A stretch of DNA of 64,000 bases from Rathayibacter caricis DSM 15933. Lineage in GTDB: Bacteria; Actinomycetota; Actinomycetes; Actinomycetales; Microbacteriaceae. The stretch spans positions 1 through 64,000 of the forward strand of contig NZ_PZPL01000002.1 in NCBI RefSeq assembly GCF_003044275.1. The letters run 5' to 3'. Shown piece after piece: positions 15,770-25,594 of this stretch; the first letter of the stretch is position 1; the number at the start of each line of letters is the position of its first letter. Position numbers and translations under genes: made by a program. Below the pieces are notes generated by a model that was not told where the DNA came from, ran no database searches, and worked only from the letters and a program-made list of their open reading frames with translations.

Positions 15770-16767
15770 AGGCTCAGCGGTGGGCGGTCGTCGGCACTGG
15801 GAGGATCTCGCAGAGCGTCGTGCCGGATCTCGCATCCGTCGACGGCGTCGAGATCGTGCTCTTGCACGGCCGTGATGCCGAGAGGACGGAGCGGTTCGCC
15901 GATGAACACGGCATCCCCTCCTGGACGACCGACTACGACGCGGTGCTGGCGGATGCCTCCGTCGACGCGCTCTACCTCTCGACGCCGTTCGCGACACACG
16001 CGGGGATGACCCGGCGGGCGCTCATCGCCGGCAAGCACGTGCTGGTGGAGAAGCCGATGGCTCTGAACGCCCGCGAGGCAGACGAGCTGTTCGCCCTGGC
16101 CTCGGAGAACGGCGTCTTCCTGATGGAGGGGATGTGGATGAAGTTCAATCCCGCCTTCCGCCGACTCCACGAGGAGATCGCCGCGGGGCTCATCGGAATC
16201 CCCCGCAGCGTCCGCGCCGGATTCTCGGTTCCCTTCCCGAAGGACGGCGGCAGCCGATGGGACGTGGCTCGAAGCGGCAGCACGCTGCTCGACCAGGGGA
16301 TCTACCCCGTGACTCTCGCGCACACCGTGCTCGGTGAGCCGACCACGATCCACGCCACAGGGTCCGTGCGAACCGACGGGCTCGACACCGAAGCGCATTT
16401 CACCCTTGAGTTCGACGGGGGAGCCTTCGCCCACGGTGCGTGCGGCATGCTCGGCTTCGCCGACCTGTCGGCCTCCATCAGCGGCACCGCGGGATGGATG
16501 ACCCTTCCCGCTCCGTTCTGGTCGACAACCGCCCTCGAGCTGCACGCCGGCACCGCGGAGGCGATCTTCGTGACACCGACGCTGCTGGCGCTCGACAAGG
16601 AGGGGAACGGCTACGTGCCGATGCTGCGCGCCGTCGCGCAGGCAATCGACGACGGCCTGATCGAGCATCCCGTTCACTCCGCGTCCGACACGGTCGCCGT
16701 GTTCCGCACCCTCGATTCCCTCAAAAAACTGCTCGTCGCCGCGGGCCAGGACCAGGAGACATCATGA
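15766..16767 (+). CDS. Gfo/Idh/MocA family NAD(P)-dependent oxidoreductase
   Basis: A 333-residue dehydrogenase acting on a sugar, sugar acid or cyclitol. The N-terminal Rossmann motif is VVGTGRI; the family motif EKPMALN holds the catalytic lysine after GKHVLV; the C-terminal alpha/beta domain includes WDVARSGSTLLDQGIYPV. The open frame extends upstream inside the GH1 gene, but GTG at 15766 overlaps the GH1 stop and begins the homology. Placed between glycosidases, it could oxidise a released sugar or assist an oxidation/elimination type of deglycosylation. That role is inference only. Confidence 0.87.
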   Translation: MKAQRWAVVGTGRISQSVVPDLASVDGVEIVLLHGRDAERTERFADEHGIPSWTTDYDAVLADASVDALYLSTPFATHAGMTRRALIAGKHVLVEKPMALNAREADELFALASENGVFLMEGMWMKFNPAFRRLHEEIAAGLIGIPRSVRAGFSVPFPKDGGSRWDVARSGSTLLDQGIYPVTLAHTVLGEPTTIHATGSVRTDGLDTEAHFTLEFDGGAFAHGACGMLGFADLSASISGTAGWMTLPAPFWSTTALELHAGTAEAIFVTPTLLALDKEGNGYVPMLRAVAQAIDDGLIEHPVHSASDTVAVFRTLDSLKKLLVAAGQDQETS

Positions 16768-19700
16768 CCATCCTCGAAGCCGAGACCCCTCCCGGGACCG
16801 CGACGACCACCCGTCCGGCACCGAAAGAGCGGGAGCCCATCCACGCGATCCGGCGTGCACCGAGCATTTCCCTCGACGGCAGCTGGCAGTTCCAGCTGCT
16901 GCCGAACCCGGCCGCGCCGCGTTCGGAGGCGTGGGAGCAGGCGGAGGTGCCCTCGCTCTGGACGATGACGTCGGAGGTGGACCGACCGTTCTACACGAAC
17001 GTGCCGATGCCCTTCGACGAGGTGCCGCCGATGGTCCCGGAGAAGAACCCGACCGGCGTCTACCGGCGCACGGTCGAACTGGGCGTCGAGCCCGGGACGC
17101 GCGCGATCCTGCACGTCGGAGCCGCCGAGGGCCAGCTCACCGTCGTCGTCAACGGCGTCGCGTTCGCGCCGAGCACCGACTCGCATCTCGAGGCGGAGTT
17201 CGACGTCACGGATGCCATGCGCGACGGAGTCAACGAGGTCGAGCTGATCGTCGCCAAGTGGTCGGTGGAGAGCTACCTCGAAGATCAAGACCAGTGGTGG
17301 CACGCGGGGATCTCGCGCTCGGTCTGGATCTCGCTGGTGCCGAGCATCCGCATCGCCGACGTCGTGGCGCATGCCGAGTGGGACCACATCGAGGCGTCGG
17401 GAACGCTGTCTCTCGACGTCACGACCCACGGCCTCGGGCAGCGCACCGACGGCGGGTACCGGGTCAGGGTCGAGTTCCAGGGCGACTCGCACGAGAGGGA
17501 CGTCGCGCCACGGGTCGCCGCCCCCACCCTCCCGAAGCCGGCGAAGGGGCGGGAGACCCGCCCCGCGCCAATGATGCCCGACGACTTCATGGACCTGCTG
17601 AGCATCCAGGCAGCGAGCGCGCCCATCCCGACCGAGTTCCGGGCCATGCCGAACATGAACGCGATGACCATGCCGAGCTTCGGCATCGCCGGCACGTCGA
17701 AGATTGCTATCGGCACGGTCGACGTCACGCCCTGGTCGGCGGAGCGCCCGACGCTCTACGGCGTCACGGTCACGCTGCTCGACCCGGACGGAGTCGAAGT
17801 CGACTCCGTCGCAGTGCAAGTCGGCTTCCGTACGGTGCGGATCGTCGGCAAGGACCTCCTCGTCAACGGTAAGCGCGTGCTCATCCAGGGCGTCGACCGG
17901 CACGACATCGACGACCGCACTGGGCGGGTGATCAGCCATGAGCGCATGCTGAACGAGCTCTCGCTGCTGAAGCAGTTCAACGTCAACGCCATCCGCACGG
18001 CGCACTATCCGAATGCTCCCGAGTTCCTCGACCTCTGCGATGAAATCGGCTTCTACGTCGTCGACGAGGCGGACGTCGAGGCGCACGGATTCGCGTCGAT
18101 CATCCCCGACGACCCGCGATACCTCCCGCCGATCGTCGAGCGCGTGTCGCGCATGGTCGTGCGCGACCGCAACCACCCGTCGGTGATCGTCTGGTCGCTC
18201 GGCAACGAGTCCGGTCACGGCGCGGCCCTCACCGCGGCCGCAGCGTGGGTACGCGAGGCCGACCCGTCCCGCCCCGTCCACTACGAGGGCGGGATCTCCC
18301 TTGACTGGCACGGCGGGCGGGATGTGACCGACATCGTCGGCGCGATGTATCCGTCGTTCGCCGCTCTCGAGGGCTACGCGAACGACGAGCGAACCGACCG
18401 GCCGCTGATCCTCTCGGAGTACGCGTACTCACAGGGCAATGCCACCGGCGGGCTCGCCGAGTACTGGCGCATGTTCGAGACGATGCCGGCCCTGCAGGGC
18501 GGCTTCATCTGGGAATTCACCGACCACGCGCTCGACCCCGACGGCAGCGGCAGGCCGAAGTACGGCGGCGACTTCGGCGACGAGGGCCACAACGGGGCGA
18601 CCATGCTGAACGGCATCGCCTTCTCGGATGCCACACCGAAGCCGGCGATGTACGAGATGCGGGGCATCTTCAGCCCGGTGAAAATCACCTCGGATGCCGC
18701 CTCCGCACTCGAGGGCGTCATACGCGTGCGCAGCCGGAGGCACTTCGCCGATCTGAGCGACCTCCGCTTCGACCTGGTGATCGAGACCCGCGCGGGGCGG
18801 ACCGCTCCGGTCGAGGTCGAGGTCGCCCTCGCGGCAGGCAGCGAGGACACCGTCGCAATCCCGCCGTCGGTCGTGCAGCTTCTCGCGGGCGACGACGCGC
18901 TGGCGTTGTCGCTCATCGTGAGCACGGCGTCGGAGTCGATCTGGGCGACAGCGGGCACCGAGCTCTCCGTCGAGCAGGTGGTGCTGCCGCGCCGGCCGCT
19001 GCTTCTGCCGAGCGGCACCGCGGAGGTCGCAGTAACCGCGGACGGCACCGTCGAGCACGCTCTCCTTAAGAGCGGCCCGCGGCTGTGCCTCTGGCGGGCG
19101 TTGATCGACAACGACAGCTCCTTCGCGCTCGACAAGCGCTTCGTGAGGTCGGGCTTCTTCTCGCTGATCGAGCGCTCGGTCGACGTCGAGCGAGTCGGCG
19201 ACGCGGTGGAAGTGATCATCCGCTACGGCACCGCCTGGGACGAGGAGGTCGTGCACGCCCGTCGCATCAGCGCCATCGACGGCGGATTCCGATTCGAGGA
19301 GCAGGTGACACTCCCCCCGGGAACCACCGACGGATTGCGCGTGGGCGTCGAGTTCGAGCTAGAAGGCGCCTACACCGATGCGAGCTGGGTCGGCCTGGGC
19401 CCGTGGGAGAACTACCCCGACCGCAGCGACTCCGCCCTGCACGGTCGATGGACGAGCTCGATCGACGACCTCGCGACCCCGTACTTGATTCCGCAGGAGA
19501 ACGGCACGCGCGGCGGCATCGACGAACTCCAGATCTCGGGTGCGTCGGGCCTCGCGCGAGCGCGCTCGGAGCAGCCGCTACACGCGAGCGTGTCGCGGTT
19601 CACGGTCGAGGAGCTCGAAGAGACCACGCACTGGTGGAAGCTGCCCGAGAGCGAGCGCACCATCGTGCACCTCGACATCGCGCACCGCGGCGTCGGCACG

Positions 19701-19793
19701 GCCCTGCTGGGCCCCGACACCCGTCCCCGATACCGACTCCGAGGCGACCACTACACGTGGGCCTGGGATCTGACCTTCACCCCGAACGATTGA
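16764..19793 (+). CDS. Large GH2 beta-galactosidase (LacZ type), copy A
   Basis: Cytosolic retaining beta-galactosidase of 1009 residues. Domain order is an N-terminal jelly roll (SISLDGSWQFQLLP; ESYLEDQDQWW), Ig-like domain, TIM barrel with acid/base E482 (WSLGNESGHG) and nucleophile E552 (ILSEYAYSQG), then beta-galactosidase small-chain domains ending in AHRGVGTALLGPDT. An insert of about 50 residues in the second domain (near residue 270, MPDDFMDLLS) is shared with copy B at 30074 but is not part of the usual LacZ plan. ATG at 16764 has a CAGGAG site and overlaps the upstream stop; longer frames are chance. Activity on beta-galactosides is the family expectation. Confidence 0.92.
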   Translation: MTILEAETPPGTATTTRPAPKEREPIHAIRRAPSISLDGSWQFQLLPNPAAPRSEAWEQAEVPSLWTMTSEVDRPFYTNVPMPFDEVPPMVPEKNPTGVYRRTVELGVEPGTRAILHVGAAEGQLTVVVNGVAFAPSTDSHLEAEFDVTDAMRDGVNEVELIVAKWSVESYLEDQDQWWHAGISRSVWISLVPSIRIADVVAHAEWDHIEASGTLSLDVTTHGLGQRTDGGYRVRVEFQGDSHERDVAPRVAAPTLPKPAKGRETRPAPMMPDDFMDLLSIQAASAPIPTEFRAMPNMNAMTMPSFGIAGTSKIAIGTVDVTPWSAERPTLYGVTVTLLDPDGVEVDSVAVQVGFRTVRIVGKDLLVNGKRVLIQGVDRHDIDDRTGRVISHERMLNELSLLKQFNVNAIRTAHYPNAPEFLDLCDEIGFYVVDEADVEAHGFASIIPDDPRYLPPIVERVSRMVVRDRNHPSVIVWSLGNESGHGAALTAAAAWVREADPSRPVHYEGGISLDWHGGRDVTDIVGAMYPSFAALEGYANDERTDRPLILSEYAYSQGNATGGLAEYWRMFETMPALQGGFIWEFTDHALDPDGSGRPKYGGDFGDEGHNGATMLNGIAFSDATPKPAMYEMRGIFSPVKITSDAASALEGVIRVRSRRHFADLSDLRFDLVIETRAGRTAPVEVEVALAAGSEDTVAIPPSVVQLLAGDDALALSLIVSTASESIWATAGTELSVEQVVLPRRPLLLPSGTAEVAVTADGTVEHALLKSGPRLCLWRALIDNDSSFALDKRFVRSGFFSLIERSVDVERVGDAVEVIIRYGTAWDEEVVHARRISAIDGGFRFEEQVTLPPGTTDGLRVGVEFELEGAYTDASWVGLGPWENYPDRSDSALHGRWTSSIDDLATPYLIPQENGTRGGIDELQISGASGLARARSEQPLHASVSRFTVEELEETTHWWKLPESERTIVHLDIAHRGVGTALLGPDTRPRYRLRGDHYTWAWDLTFTPND

Positions 19794-19803
19794 GGACCGA
19801 CAC

Positions 19804-21615
19804 ATGTTGAAGCCGCAGGCAACCGCCACACGCGACCTGATCAACCTCGACGGAACGTGGCGATTCGCCATCGACTTCCCCGACCTGAACGCCCCCTGGA
19901 GCTCGGTGCTGCCGGGCGCGCTCGAGGCCGCCGTGCCTGCGAGCTTCAACGACCAGTTCATCGACTCCGCGATCCGGGGGCACGTGGGCCTGGTCTGGTA
20001 CCAGCGCACGGTGCGGGTGCCCCGCGGCTGGCGCGGCGAGCGCATCGTGCTGAGGGTAGATGCCGCGACCCATGCCGGGTTCGTCTACGTCGACGACGCC
20101 CTGGTCGCCGAGCACGTCGGGGGATACACCCCCTTCGAGGCCGACCTGACCGACGTCGTCGAGGCAGGGCAGGCCGTCCGTCTGACGATCGGCGTCGACA
20201 ACCGGCTCACCAACGTGACGATCCCGCCGGGCACGGTGACGACAGGTCCCGACGGCAAGGAAAAGCAGGCGTATCTCCACGACTTCTACAACTACGCCGG
20301 TCTCGCCCGCTCCGTCTGGCTCTACTCGACGCCGACCCTCCACCTCGACGACATCACGGTGACCACCACCGTCGACGGCTCGACCGGCCTCGTGCACTAC
20401 ACGGTCGACTCGACCGGTGGCGACGGCACGGGTGCCGCCGTGCGGGTGCGTCTCGCAGATGCCGCGGGCGTGACGGTCGCCGAGTCCTCGGGTGCATCCG
20501 GCACTCTTCAAGTGACCGACGTGCAGCTGTGGCAACCCGGAGCCGCCTACCTCTACGACCTCACCGCCGAGATCGTCGACGGCGACGAGGTCGTCGACGG
20601 CTTCACTCTCGCCGTCGGGGTCCGCACCGTTGAGGTGCGCGGCGAGCAGTTCCTTATCAACGGGGAGCCGTTCTACTTCACCGGCTTCGGCAAGCACGAG
20701 GACACCGCTATCCGGGGCAAGGGTCACGACGACGCCTACCTCGTGCACGACTTCCAGCTCCTTGACTGGATCGGAGCCAACTCGTTCCGCACCTCGCACT
20801 ACCCCTACGCCGAGGAGGTACTCGACTTCGCCGACCGCCACGGCATCGTGGTGATCGACGAGACCGCCGCGGTCGGGCTCAACCTCGGCGTCACGGGCGG
20901 GCTGTCCGGCGCTCCGGTCACGCCGACCTTCGCCCCCGACGGCTGCAACGACCAGACGCAGGCCGCTCACGCGCAGCACATCCGAGAGTTGATCGCGCGC
21001 GACAAGAACCACCCCAGCGTCGTCATGTGGTGCGTCGCCAACGAGCCGGCGTCGAACGAGGACGGCGCGAGAGAGTACTTCGAGCCGCTGATCGCCCTCA
21101 CCCGGGAGCTCGATCCGACGAGGCCGGTCACCATCGCCGAGGTCATGTTCGCCACCTTCGAGAACGACAAGGTCGCGGATCTCCTCGACGTCATCTGCCT
21201 CAACCGCTACTACGGCTGGTACGTCGCGATCGGCGATCTCGAGACCGCGGAGAAGTACCTCGAGCACGACCTCCGCGGATGGGCCGACAAGTACGGCAAG
21301 CCGATCATGATGGCCGAGTACGGCGTCGACACGCTCTCAGGGCTGCACTCGCTGTGGAACGTGCCGTGGACCGAGGAGTACCAGCGCGACTACCTCGCGA
21401 TGCATCACCGCGTCTTCGACCGCACCCCCTCGTTCGTCGGCGAGCAGATCTGGAACTTTGCCGACTTCCAGACGACCGTCGGCATCCATCGCATCGACGG
21501 CAACAAGAAGGGTGTCTTCACCCGCGACCGCAAGCCCAAGTCGGCCGCGCACGGACTGCGCGACCGGTGGAGGGGCCTCCAAAACCGCAAGCCCGGAACG
21601 GAGCACTCGGCATGA
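19804..21615 (+). CDS. uidA: Beta-glucuronidase, GH2
   Basis: Releases D-glucuronate from beta-glucuronides in the cytosol. At 603 residues it matches the E. coli enzyme. Acid/base E414 (VANEP) and nucleophile E505 (MAEYG) lie one residue from the E. coli positions (413, 504). The glucuronate-recognising NxK motif is present as N567-K568-K569 (DGNKKGVF), which separates true glucuronidases from galactosidases. NRYYGWY is also conserved. The N-terminal jelly roll begins [10 protein letters not shown]. No signal peptide. It lies 10 bases after the GH2 gene and overlaps manD, with the downstream pathway encoded alongside. Confidence 0.95.
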   Translation: MLKPQATATRDLINLDGTWRFAIDFPDLNAPWSSVLPGALEAAVPASFNDQFIDSAIRGHVGLVWYQRTVRVPRGWRGERIVLRVDAATHAGFVYVDDALVAEHVGGYTPFEADLTDVVEAGQAVRLTIGVDNRLTNVTIPPGTVTTGPDGKEKQAYLHDFYNYAGLARSVWLYSTPTLHLDDITVTTTVDGSTGLVHYTVDSTGGDGTGAAVRVRLADAAGVTVAESSGASGTLQVTDVQLWQPGAAYLYDLTAEIVDGDEVVDGFTLAVGVRTVEVRGEQFLINGEPFYFTGFGKHEDTAIRGKGHDDAYLVHDFQLLDWIGANSFRTSHYPYAEEVLDFADRHGIVVIDETAAVGLNLGVTGGLSGAPVTPTFAPDGCNDQTQAAHAQHIRELIARDKNHPSVVMWCVANEPASNEDGAREYFEPLIALTRELDPTRPVTIAEVMFATFENDKVADLLDVICLNRYYGWYVAIGDLETAEKYLEHDLRGWADKYGKPIMMAEYGVDTLSGLHSLWNVPWTEEYQRDYLAMHHRVFDRTPSFVGEQIWNFADFQTTVGIHRIDGNKKGVFTRDRKPKSAAHGLRDRWRGLQNRKPGTEHSA

Positions 21616-22850
21616 TCATCGACAAGGCGGAAGTCATTGTCACGAGTCCGGATCGCAACTTCGTGACTCTCAAGATCACGACCGACGACGGGCTCACAGG
21701 GCTCGGGGATGCGACCCTCAACGGGCGCGAGCTCGCCGTCGTCGCATACCTGACGGAGCACGTCGTGCCGCTCCTGATCGGCGCCGACGCCTCGAGAATC
21801 GAGGACACCTGGCAGTTCCTCTACCGCAGCGCCTACTGGCGTCGGGGCCCCGTCACCATGGCGGCGATCGCCGCGGTCGACATGGCGCTCTGGGACATCA
21901 AGGGCAAGGCGGCCGGGATGCCCGTCTACCAACTCCTGGGCGGGGCAAGTCGTACCGGCCTCATGGCCTACGGGCATGCGTCGGGGAAGACGAACAACGA
22001 GCTCTTCGACTCCGTGCGCGAGCACCTCGAGGCGGGGTACCGCTCGATCCGCATCCAGACAGGTGTGCCGGGCCTCAAGTCCATCTACGGCATCGCCTCG
22101 CAGGCGGAGGGGATGGCGGATGCCGAGCTCCGCTACGACCACGAGCCGGCACGTCGGGGCACGAAGCCGACAGAGGAGGACTGGGACACTCGCGCCTACC
22201 TCACCCACCTGCCCGGAGTGTTCGAGGCCGTGCGCAACGAGTTCGGCCCGGACATCCCCCTGCTGCACGACGGGCACCACCGGATGACGCCGATCCAGGC
22301 GGCGAAGCTCGGCAAGAGTCTCGAGCCGTACGACCTCTTCTGGCTCGAGGACTGCACCCCGGCTGAGAACCAGGAGGCGCTCCGCCTCGTGCGACATCAC
22401 ACCACGACGCCGCTCGCGATTGGCGAGATCTTCAACACCGTGTGGGACTTCAAGGACCTGATCCGCGATCAGCTCATCGACTACGTGCGAGGTGCGGTGA
22501 CGCACATGGGCGGCATCTCGCCACTCAAGAAGACCCTCGACTACGCCGCGATGTATCAGATCAAGTCCGGAATGCACGGACCGACCGACATCTCGCCAGT
22601 CGGGATGGCTGCCGCTATGCACCTGGGGCTCGCGATCCACAACTTCGGGATCCAGGAGTACATGCCGCACGGCGCGAAGACCGACCAGGTCTTCGAGCAG
22701 TCGTTCACCTGGTCGAACGGCCTGCTGCATCCGGGCGAGAAGTCCGGTCTCGGCGTGGAGCTCAACGTCGACGAGGCCGGGAAGTACCCGTACGCGCAGG
22801 CGTACCTCCCGTACAACCGCCTCGCTGACGGAACCGTCCACGACTGGTGA
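21612..22850 (+). CDS. manD: D-mannonate dehydratase, enolase superfamily (ManD/RspA type)
   Basis: Dehydrates D-mannonate to 2-keto-3-deoxy-D-gluconate, the third step of glucuronate catabolism. The 412 residues match ManD rather than the unrelated UxuA fold. Visible blocks: the capping domain ([19 protein letters not shown]), [21 protein letters not shown], and barrel metal-ligand regions [22 protein letters not shown] and [12 protein letters not shown], with C-terminal [13 protein letters not shown]. The open frame runs on upstream in a shadow frame; ATG at 21612 overlaps the uidA stop (ATGA). Low-activity gluconate/mannonate dehydratases exist in this family, but the uxaC-uxuB context supports mannonate. 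Confidence 0.92.
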   Translation: MIIDKAEVIVTSPDRNFVTLKITTDDGLTGLGDATLNGRELAVVAYLTEHVVPLLIGADASRIEDTWQFLYRSAYWRRGPVTMAAIAAVDMALWDIKGKAAGMPVYQLLGGASRTGLMAYGHASGKTNNELFDSVREHLEAGYRSIRIQTGVPGLKSIYGIASQAEGMADAELRYDHEPARRGTKPTEEDWDTRAYLTHLPGVFEAVRNEFGPDIPLLHDGHHRMTPIQAAKLGKSLEPYDLFWLEDCTPAENQEALRLVRHHTTTPLAIGEIFNTVWDFKDLIRDQLIDYVRGAVTHMGGISPLKKTLDYAAMYQIKSGMHGPTDISPVGMAAAMHLGLAIHNFGIQEYMPHGAKTDQVFEQSFTWSNGLLHPGEKSGLGVELNVDEAGKYPYAQAYLPYNRLADGTVHDW

Positions 22851-22891
22851 GAGTACGACTGGTGAGGGTGGATTGGTGAAGGTTCTGACGC

Positions 22892-24298
22892 ATGGCCGAT
22901 AGACGGAATGTCGACGTCGGAGACGACCTGAGTTCCGCGCCGCCCGGTATGACCGTGGCCAATGCGGCAGTAGCGGGTGCAGCCGTGCCCGGAGCGACCG
23001 TCACCCAACCCGATCCGCCGGCCGAGACCCGGCCGGTCGTCGACCAGGACCCAGTGTCGTGGCTGACGATCACCCTCATCGTGGTCGCCGCCTTCGGCTC
23101 CGGTCTCGCACTCGTCGTGCCGATGGCGTTCTCCATGGCGCTGCGCCTGACGGAGCTCGCCCCCGGGAGCGAGCAAGTGCTCGGCTACATCTTGGGAGTC
23201 GGTGCTCTGTGCTCGCTCGTCTCGGCACCCTTGACCGGTATCGTCAGTGACCGCACACGATCCCGATGGGGAAGACGCCGACCGTTCACCGTGCTCGGAG
23301 TCGCTATCGGTCTCGCCGCGGTGCCAGTGCTGGCGTTCGCCCCTAACGCCATCGTGCTCGGAATCGGCTGGATGCTCACCTCCGTCGGATGGGGGACGGC
23401 GGGGGGCTCGATCGGCAACCTGCTAGCGGATCGCCTACCGGAGAGCCAGCGAGGGAAGGTCTCTGGACTAACCGGTCTTGCAGGCCAGGTCTCTCCCGTA
23501 CTCGGGATCCTCCTCGCCGGACAGTTCACGGGGGACGCCCTCCTGCTCTTCCTCGTGCCGGCGACGGTCGGTGCGGTGATGGTCGCGTTGTTCATCCTCT
23601 TCGTCCCCGAGGCCGATTCCCGTCACCTCACCTTCAAGAATCGCCTCACCTTCCCACGCTTCGCTAAAAGCCTTCTGTTCCGCCCGCGTGACCACCCCGC
23701 CTTCGCCTGGGCGCTGGTCGGTCGATTCTTTTTCTTCTTCGGTCTCTTCTTAACGGTCGCGTACGGAACCTACTTCTACGCGCAGCGCCTCGGCGTGCCG
23801 GTCGCCGAGGTTTCGTCGGTCATGGCCGTGATCTCCGCGTCTGGCGTCCTCTCGGCGGCCCTGGGTTCACTGGGGGGAGGCTGGGTATCGGATCGCTTCG
23901 GGACCAGACGAAGCTGGGCGGCGGCGTCAACCATGATTTTCGCTACCGGATGCGTCGTTTCCGCGTTTTCCTGGACCTTCCCGATGCTGGTGACGGGCGC
24001 GCTTCTCACCAACCTCGGGATCGCCGCGTTCGGCTCGGTCGGTCAGGCCCTCATCCTCGACGTCCTACCCTTCCGCGAGACCGAGGCGGGGCGGTTCCTC
24101 GCCATCACCTCGTTCTCGCAACGCATTCCAAGCGCCATCGGACCTCTTGCAGCCCCCCTGCTCCTGGGTCTTGCGCCCTCCGACGAGACCCAGTACCTAG
24201 TGCTCTATCTCTCCGCGGCGGCGCTCGCCCTCCTCGGCGGCGCGGTGACGCTGACGCTAGCGACCGAACGTGATCGAATGGACCCGAAGATCACCTGA
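22892..24298 (+). CDS. MFS transporter, probable sugar or glycoside permease
   Basis: A 468-residue membrane protein with about 12 hydrophobic segments after a soluble N-terminal region of roughly 50 residues rich in Ala/Pro/Val. The loop 2-3 signature is GIVSDRTRSRWGRRRP, close to the glycoside/pentoside/hexuronide and sucrose-type transporter branch of the MFS, and a second appears as GGWVSDRFGTRR. Last gene of the GH1-manD run, separated by a 41-base gap that contains two copies of GACTGGTGAG. It probably imports glucuronides, rhamnosides or another substrate of these enzymes. It contains a TTA leucine codon (FFGLFL), which is uncommon in its neighbours. Confidence 0.85.
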   Translation: MADRRNVDVGDDLSSAPPGMTVANAAVAGAAVPGATVTQPDPPAETRPVVDQDPVSWLTITLIVVAAFGSGLALVVPMAFSMALRLTELAPGSEQVLGYILGVGALCSLVSAPLTGIVSDRTRSRWGRRRPFTVLGVAIGLAAVPVLAFAPNAIVLGIGWMLTSVGWGTAGGSIGNLLADRLPESQRGKVSGLTGLAGQVSPVLGILLAGQFTGDALLLFLVPATVGAVMVALFILFVPEADSRHLTFKNRLTFPRFAKSLLFRPRDHPAFAWALVGRFFFFFGLFLTVAYGTYFYAQRLGVPVAEVSSVMAVISASGVLSAALGSLGGGWVSDRFGTRRSWAAASTMIFATGCVVSAFSWTFPMLVTGALLTNLGIAAFGSVGQALILDVLPFRETEAGRFLAITSFSQRIPSAIGPLAAPLLLGLAPSDETQYLVLYLSAAALALLGGAVTLTLATERDRMDPKIT

Positions 24299-24423
24299 CA
24301 TGAGATGACGTCAACGGCCGGCGAACTCTGACCCCTTTTTCTAGGTGCACGCGATCAGCTCGTGGGAACCAAATAGCGTGAGTCTCCATCAAACCCAGGG
24401 CGCTTGAATCCGAGGCCCTAGGC

Positions 24424-25347
24424 CTAGACCCAGGTCTCAGCGCGATACTCCGCCTTCACACGGCGGACCGTGCCGGAACGTCCGCGAAGGATAATGCTCT
24501 CCGTCTTGATGAGTTGTCCTTCACTACGGACGCCGCGAAGGAGTCCACCGTCGGTCACTCCGGTGGCGACGAAGTACGTGTTGTCACTGCGGACGAGATC
24601 GTTGGCGTGCAGGACGCGATCGAGGTCATGTCCGGCGGCGAGGGCACGATGACGCTCCTCGTCGTCTTTCGGGAGCAGGAGCGCCTGGATAACGCCGCCG
24701 AGGGCCTTGATCGCGCAGGCGGTGATGATCCCCTCAGGGGTACCGCCGGTACCGACGCACATGTCGATTCGGGAGTCATGACGTGCCGCATTGAAACCGC
24801 CGGCGACGTCGCCGTCCGGCAGAAGACGCGTGGTTGCTCCCGACGCTCTGATGTCATCGATCAATTGAGCGTGTTGAGGACGATCGAGGACCGCGATGCG
24901 CATCTGGTCGATGGGCTTGCGCTTGGCTCGCGCGAGGGCGCGGATGTTCTCGCCGATCGGCCGGCGGATGTCCACGACTCGAACGCCTTCGGGACCGGTG
25001 ACGAGCTTGTCCATGTAGAACACGGCGGTGGGGTCGAACATCGAGCCGCGATCCGCGACGGCGATCATCGAGAGCGCGTCCTGACGTCCGGCAGCGGTCA
25101 AGGACGTTCCGTCGATGGGGTCCACGGCGATGTCGCAGGGGGGTCCCGATCCTGAGCCGACCAGTTCGCCGTTGAACAGCATGGGCGCGTTGTCCTTCTC
25201 GCCCTCGCCGATCACGATGAGCCCGGAGAAATCGACGGTGCCCAGGAACGCTCGCATGGCATCGACGGCTGCGCCGTCGGCGGCGTTCTTGTCGCCCCTG
25301 CCTATCCAGGGCATCGACCAAACGTGGGTGCTCGTGGCCGTCGACAC
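24424..25347 (-). CDS. glpX: Class II fructose-1,6-bisphosphatase (GlpX), N-terminally truncated
   Basis: Resembles the GlpX enzyme that hydrolyses fructose-1,6-bisphosphate to fructose-6-phosphate. Metal and substrate motifs remain: GRGDKNAADGAA, GEGEKDNAPM, DPIDGTS, TGGTPEGI. However, homology starts abruptly at WIGRGDKN. The amphipathic N-terminal helix that normally precedes it (RVTEAAA type, about 20 residues) is missing and replaced by unrelated residues (STATSTHVWSMP) from GTG at 25347. No frame upstream supplies it. An 8-bp inverted repeat (25317-25324/25351-25358) flanks the break. The gene may be a non-functional extra copy; its place beside sugar genes suggests relocation. Function is uncertain. 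Confidence 0.75.
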   Translation of the reverse strand: MSTATSTHVWSMPWIGRGDKNAADGAAVDAMRAFLGTVDFSGLIVIGEGEKDNAPMLFNGELVGSGSGPPCDIAVDPIDGTSLTAAGRQDALSMIAVADRGSMFDPTAVFYMDKLVTGPEGVRVVDIRRPIGENIRALARAKRKPIDQMRIAVLDRPQHAQLIDDIRASGATTRLLPDGDVAGGFNAARHDSRIDMCVGTGGTPEGIITACAIKALGGVIQALLLPKDDEERHRALAAGHDLDRVLHANDLVRSDNTYFVATGVTDGGLLRGVRSEGQLIKTESIILRGRSGTVRRVKAEYRAETWV

Positions 25348-25594
25348 GGTCGTTTGGTGCTCGGCCTGTCCCGCGCGGCAGCGCGCGAGTAGGGACGGTA
25401 CAACATCCGGGTCGTCACCCTGTGCCCGAAGACTGGATACGGGTCACAACATCCAGGCTGACGGCTGGGCACTGATCACCGCATGACGCACCGTAGTCGG
25501 ACGCAGTCGGGCGTGTTCTCGCTTGCTCGCACCGAGCTCTGGACCCGGAACCCGCACGCGGGCCGAGTGCCGAAGCACCGGACTCGGCAATCGG

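Noticed and set aside
16674..18311. 545-residue minus-strand open frame opposite the GH2 gene
   Set aside because: Asp/Arg/Val-rich antisense shadow of an intact GH2 with catalytic motifs; no recognisable domain.
22851..22891. Short repeats GACTGGTGAG before the MFS gene
   Set aside because: Two 10-base copies only; could be chance or minor slippage, with no clear function.
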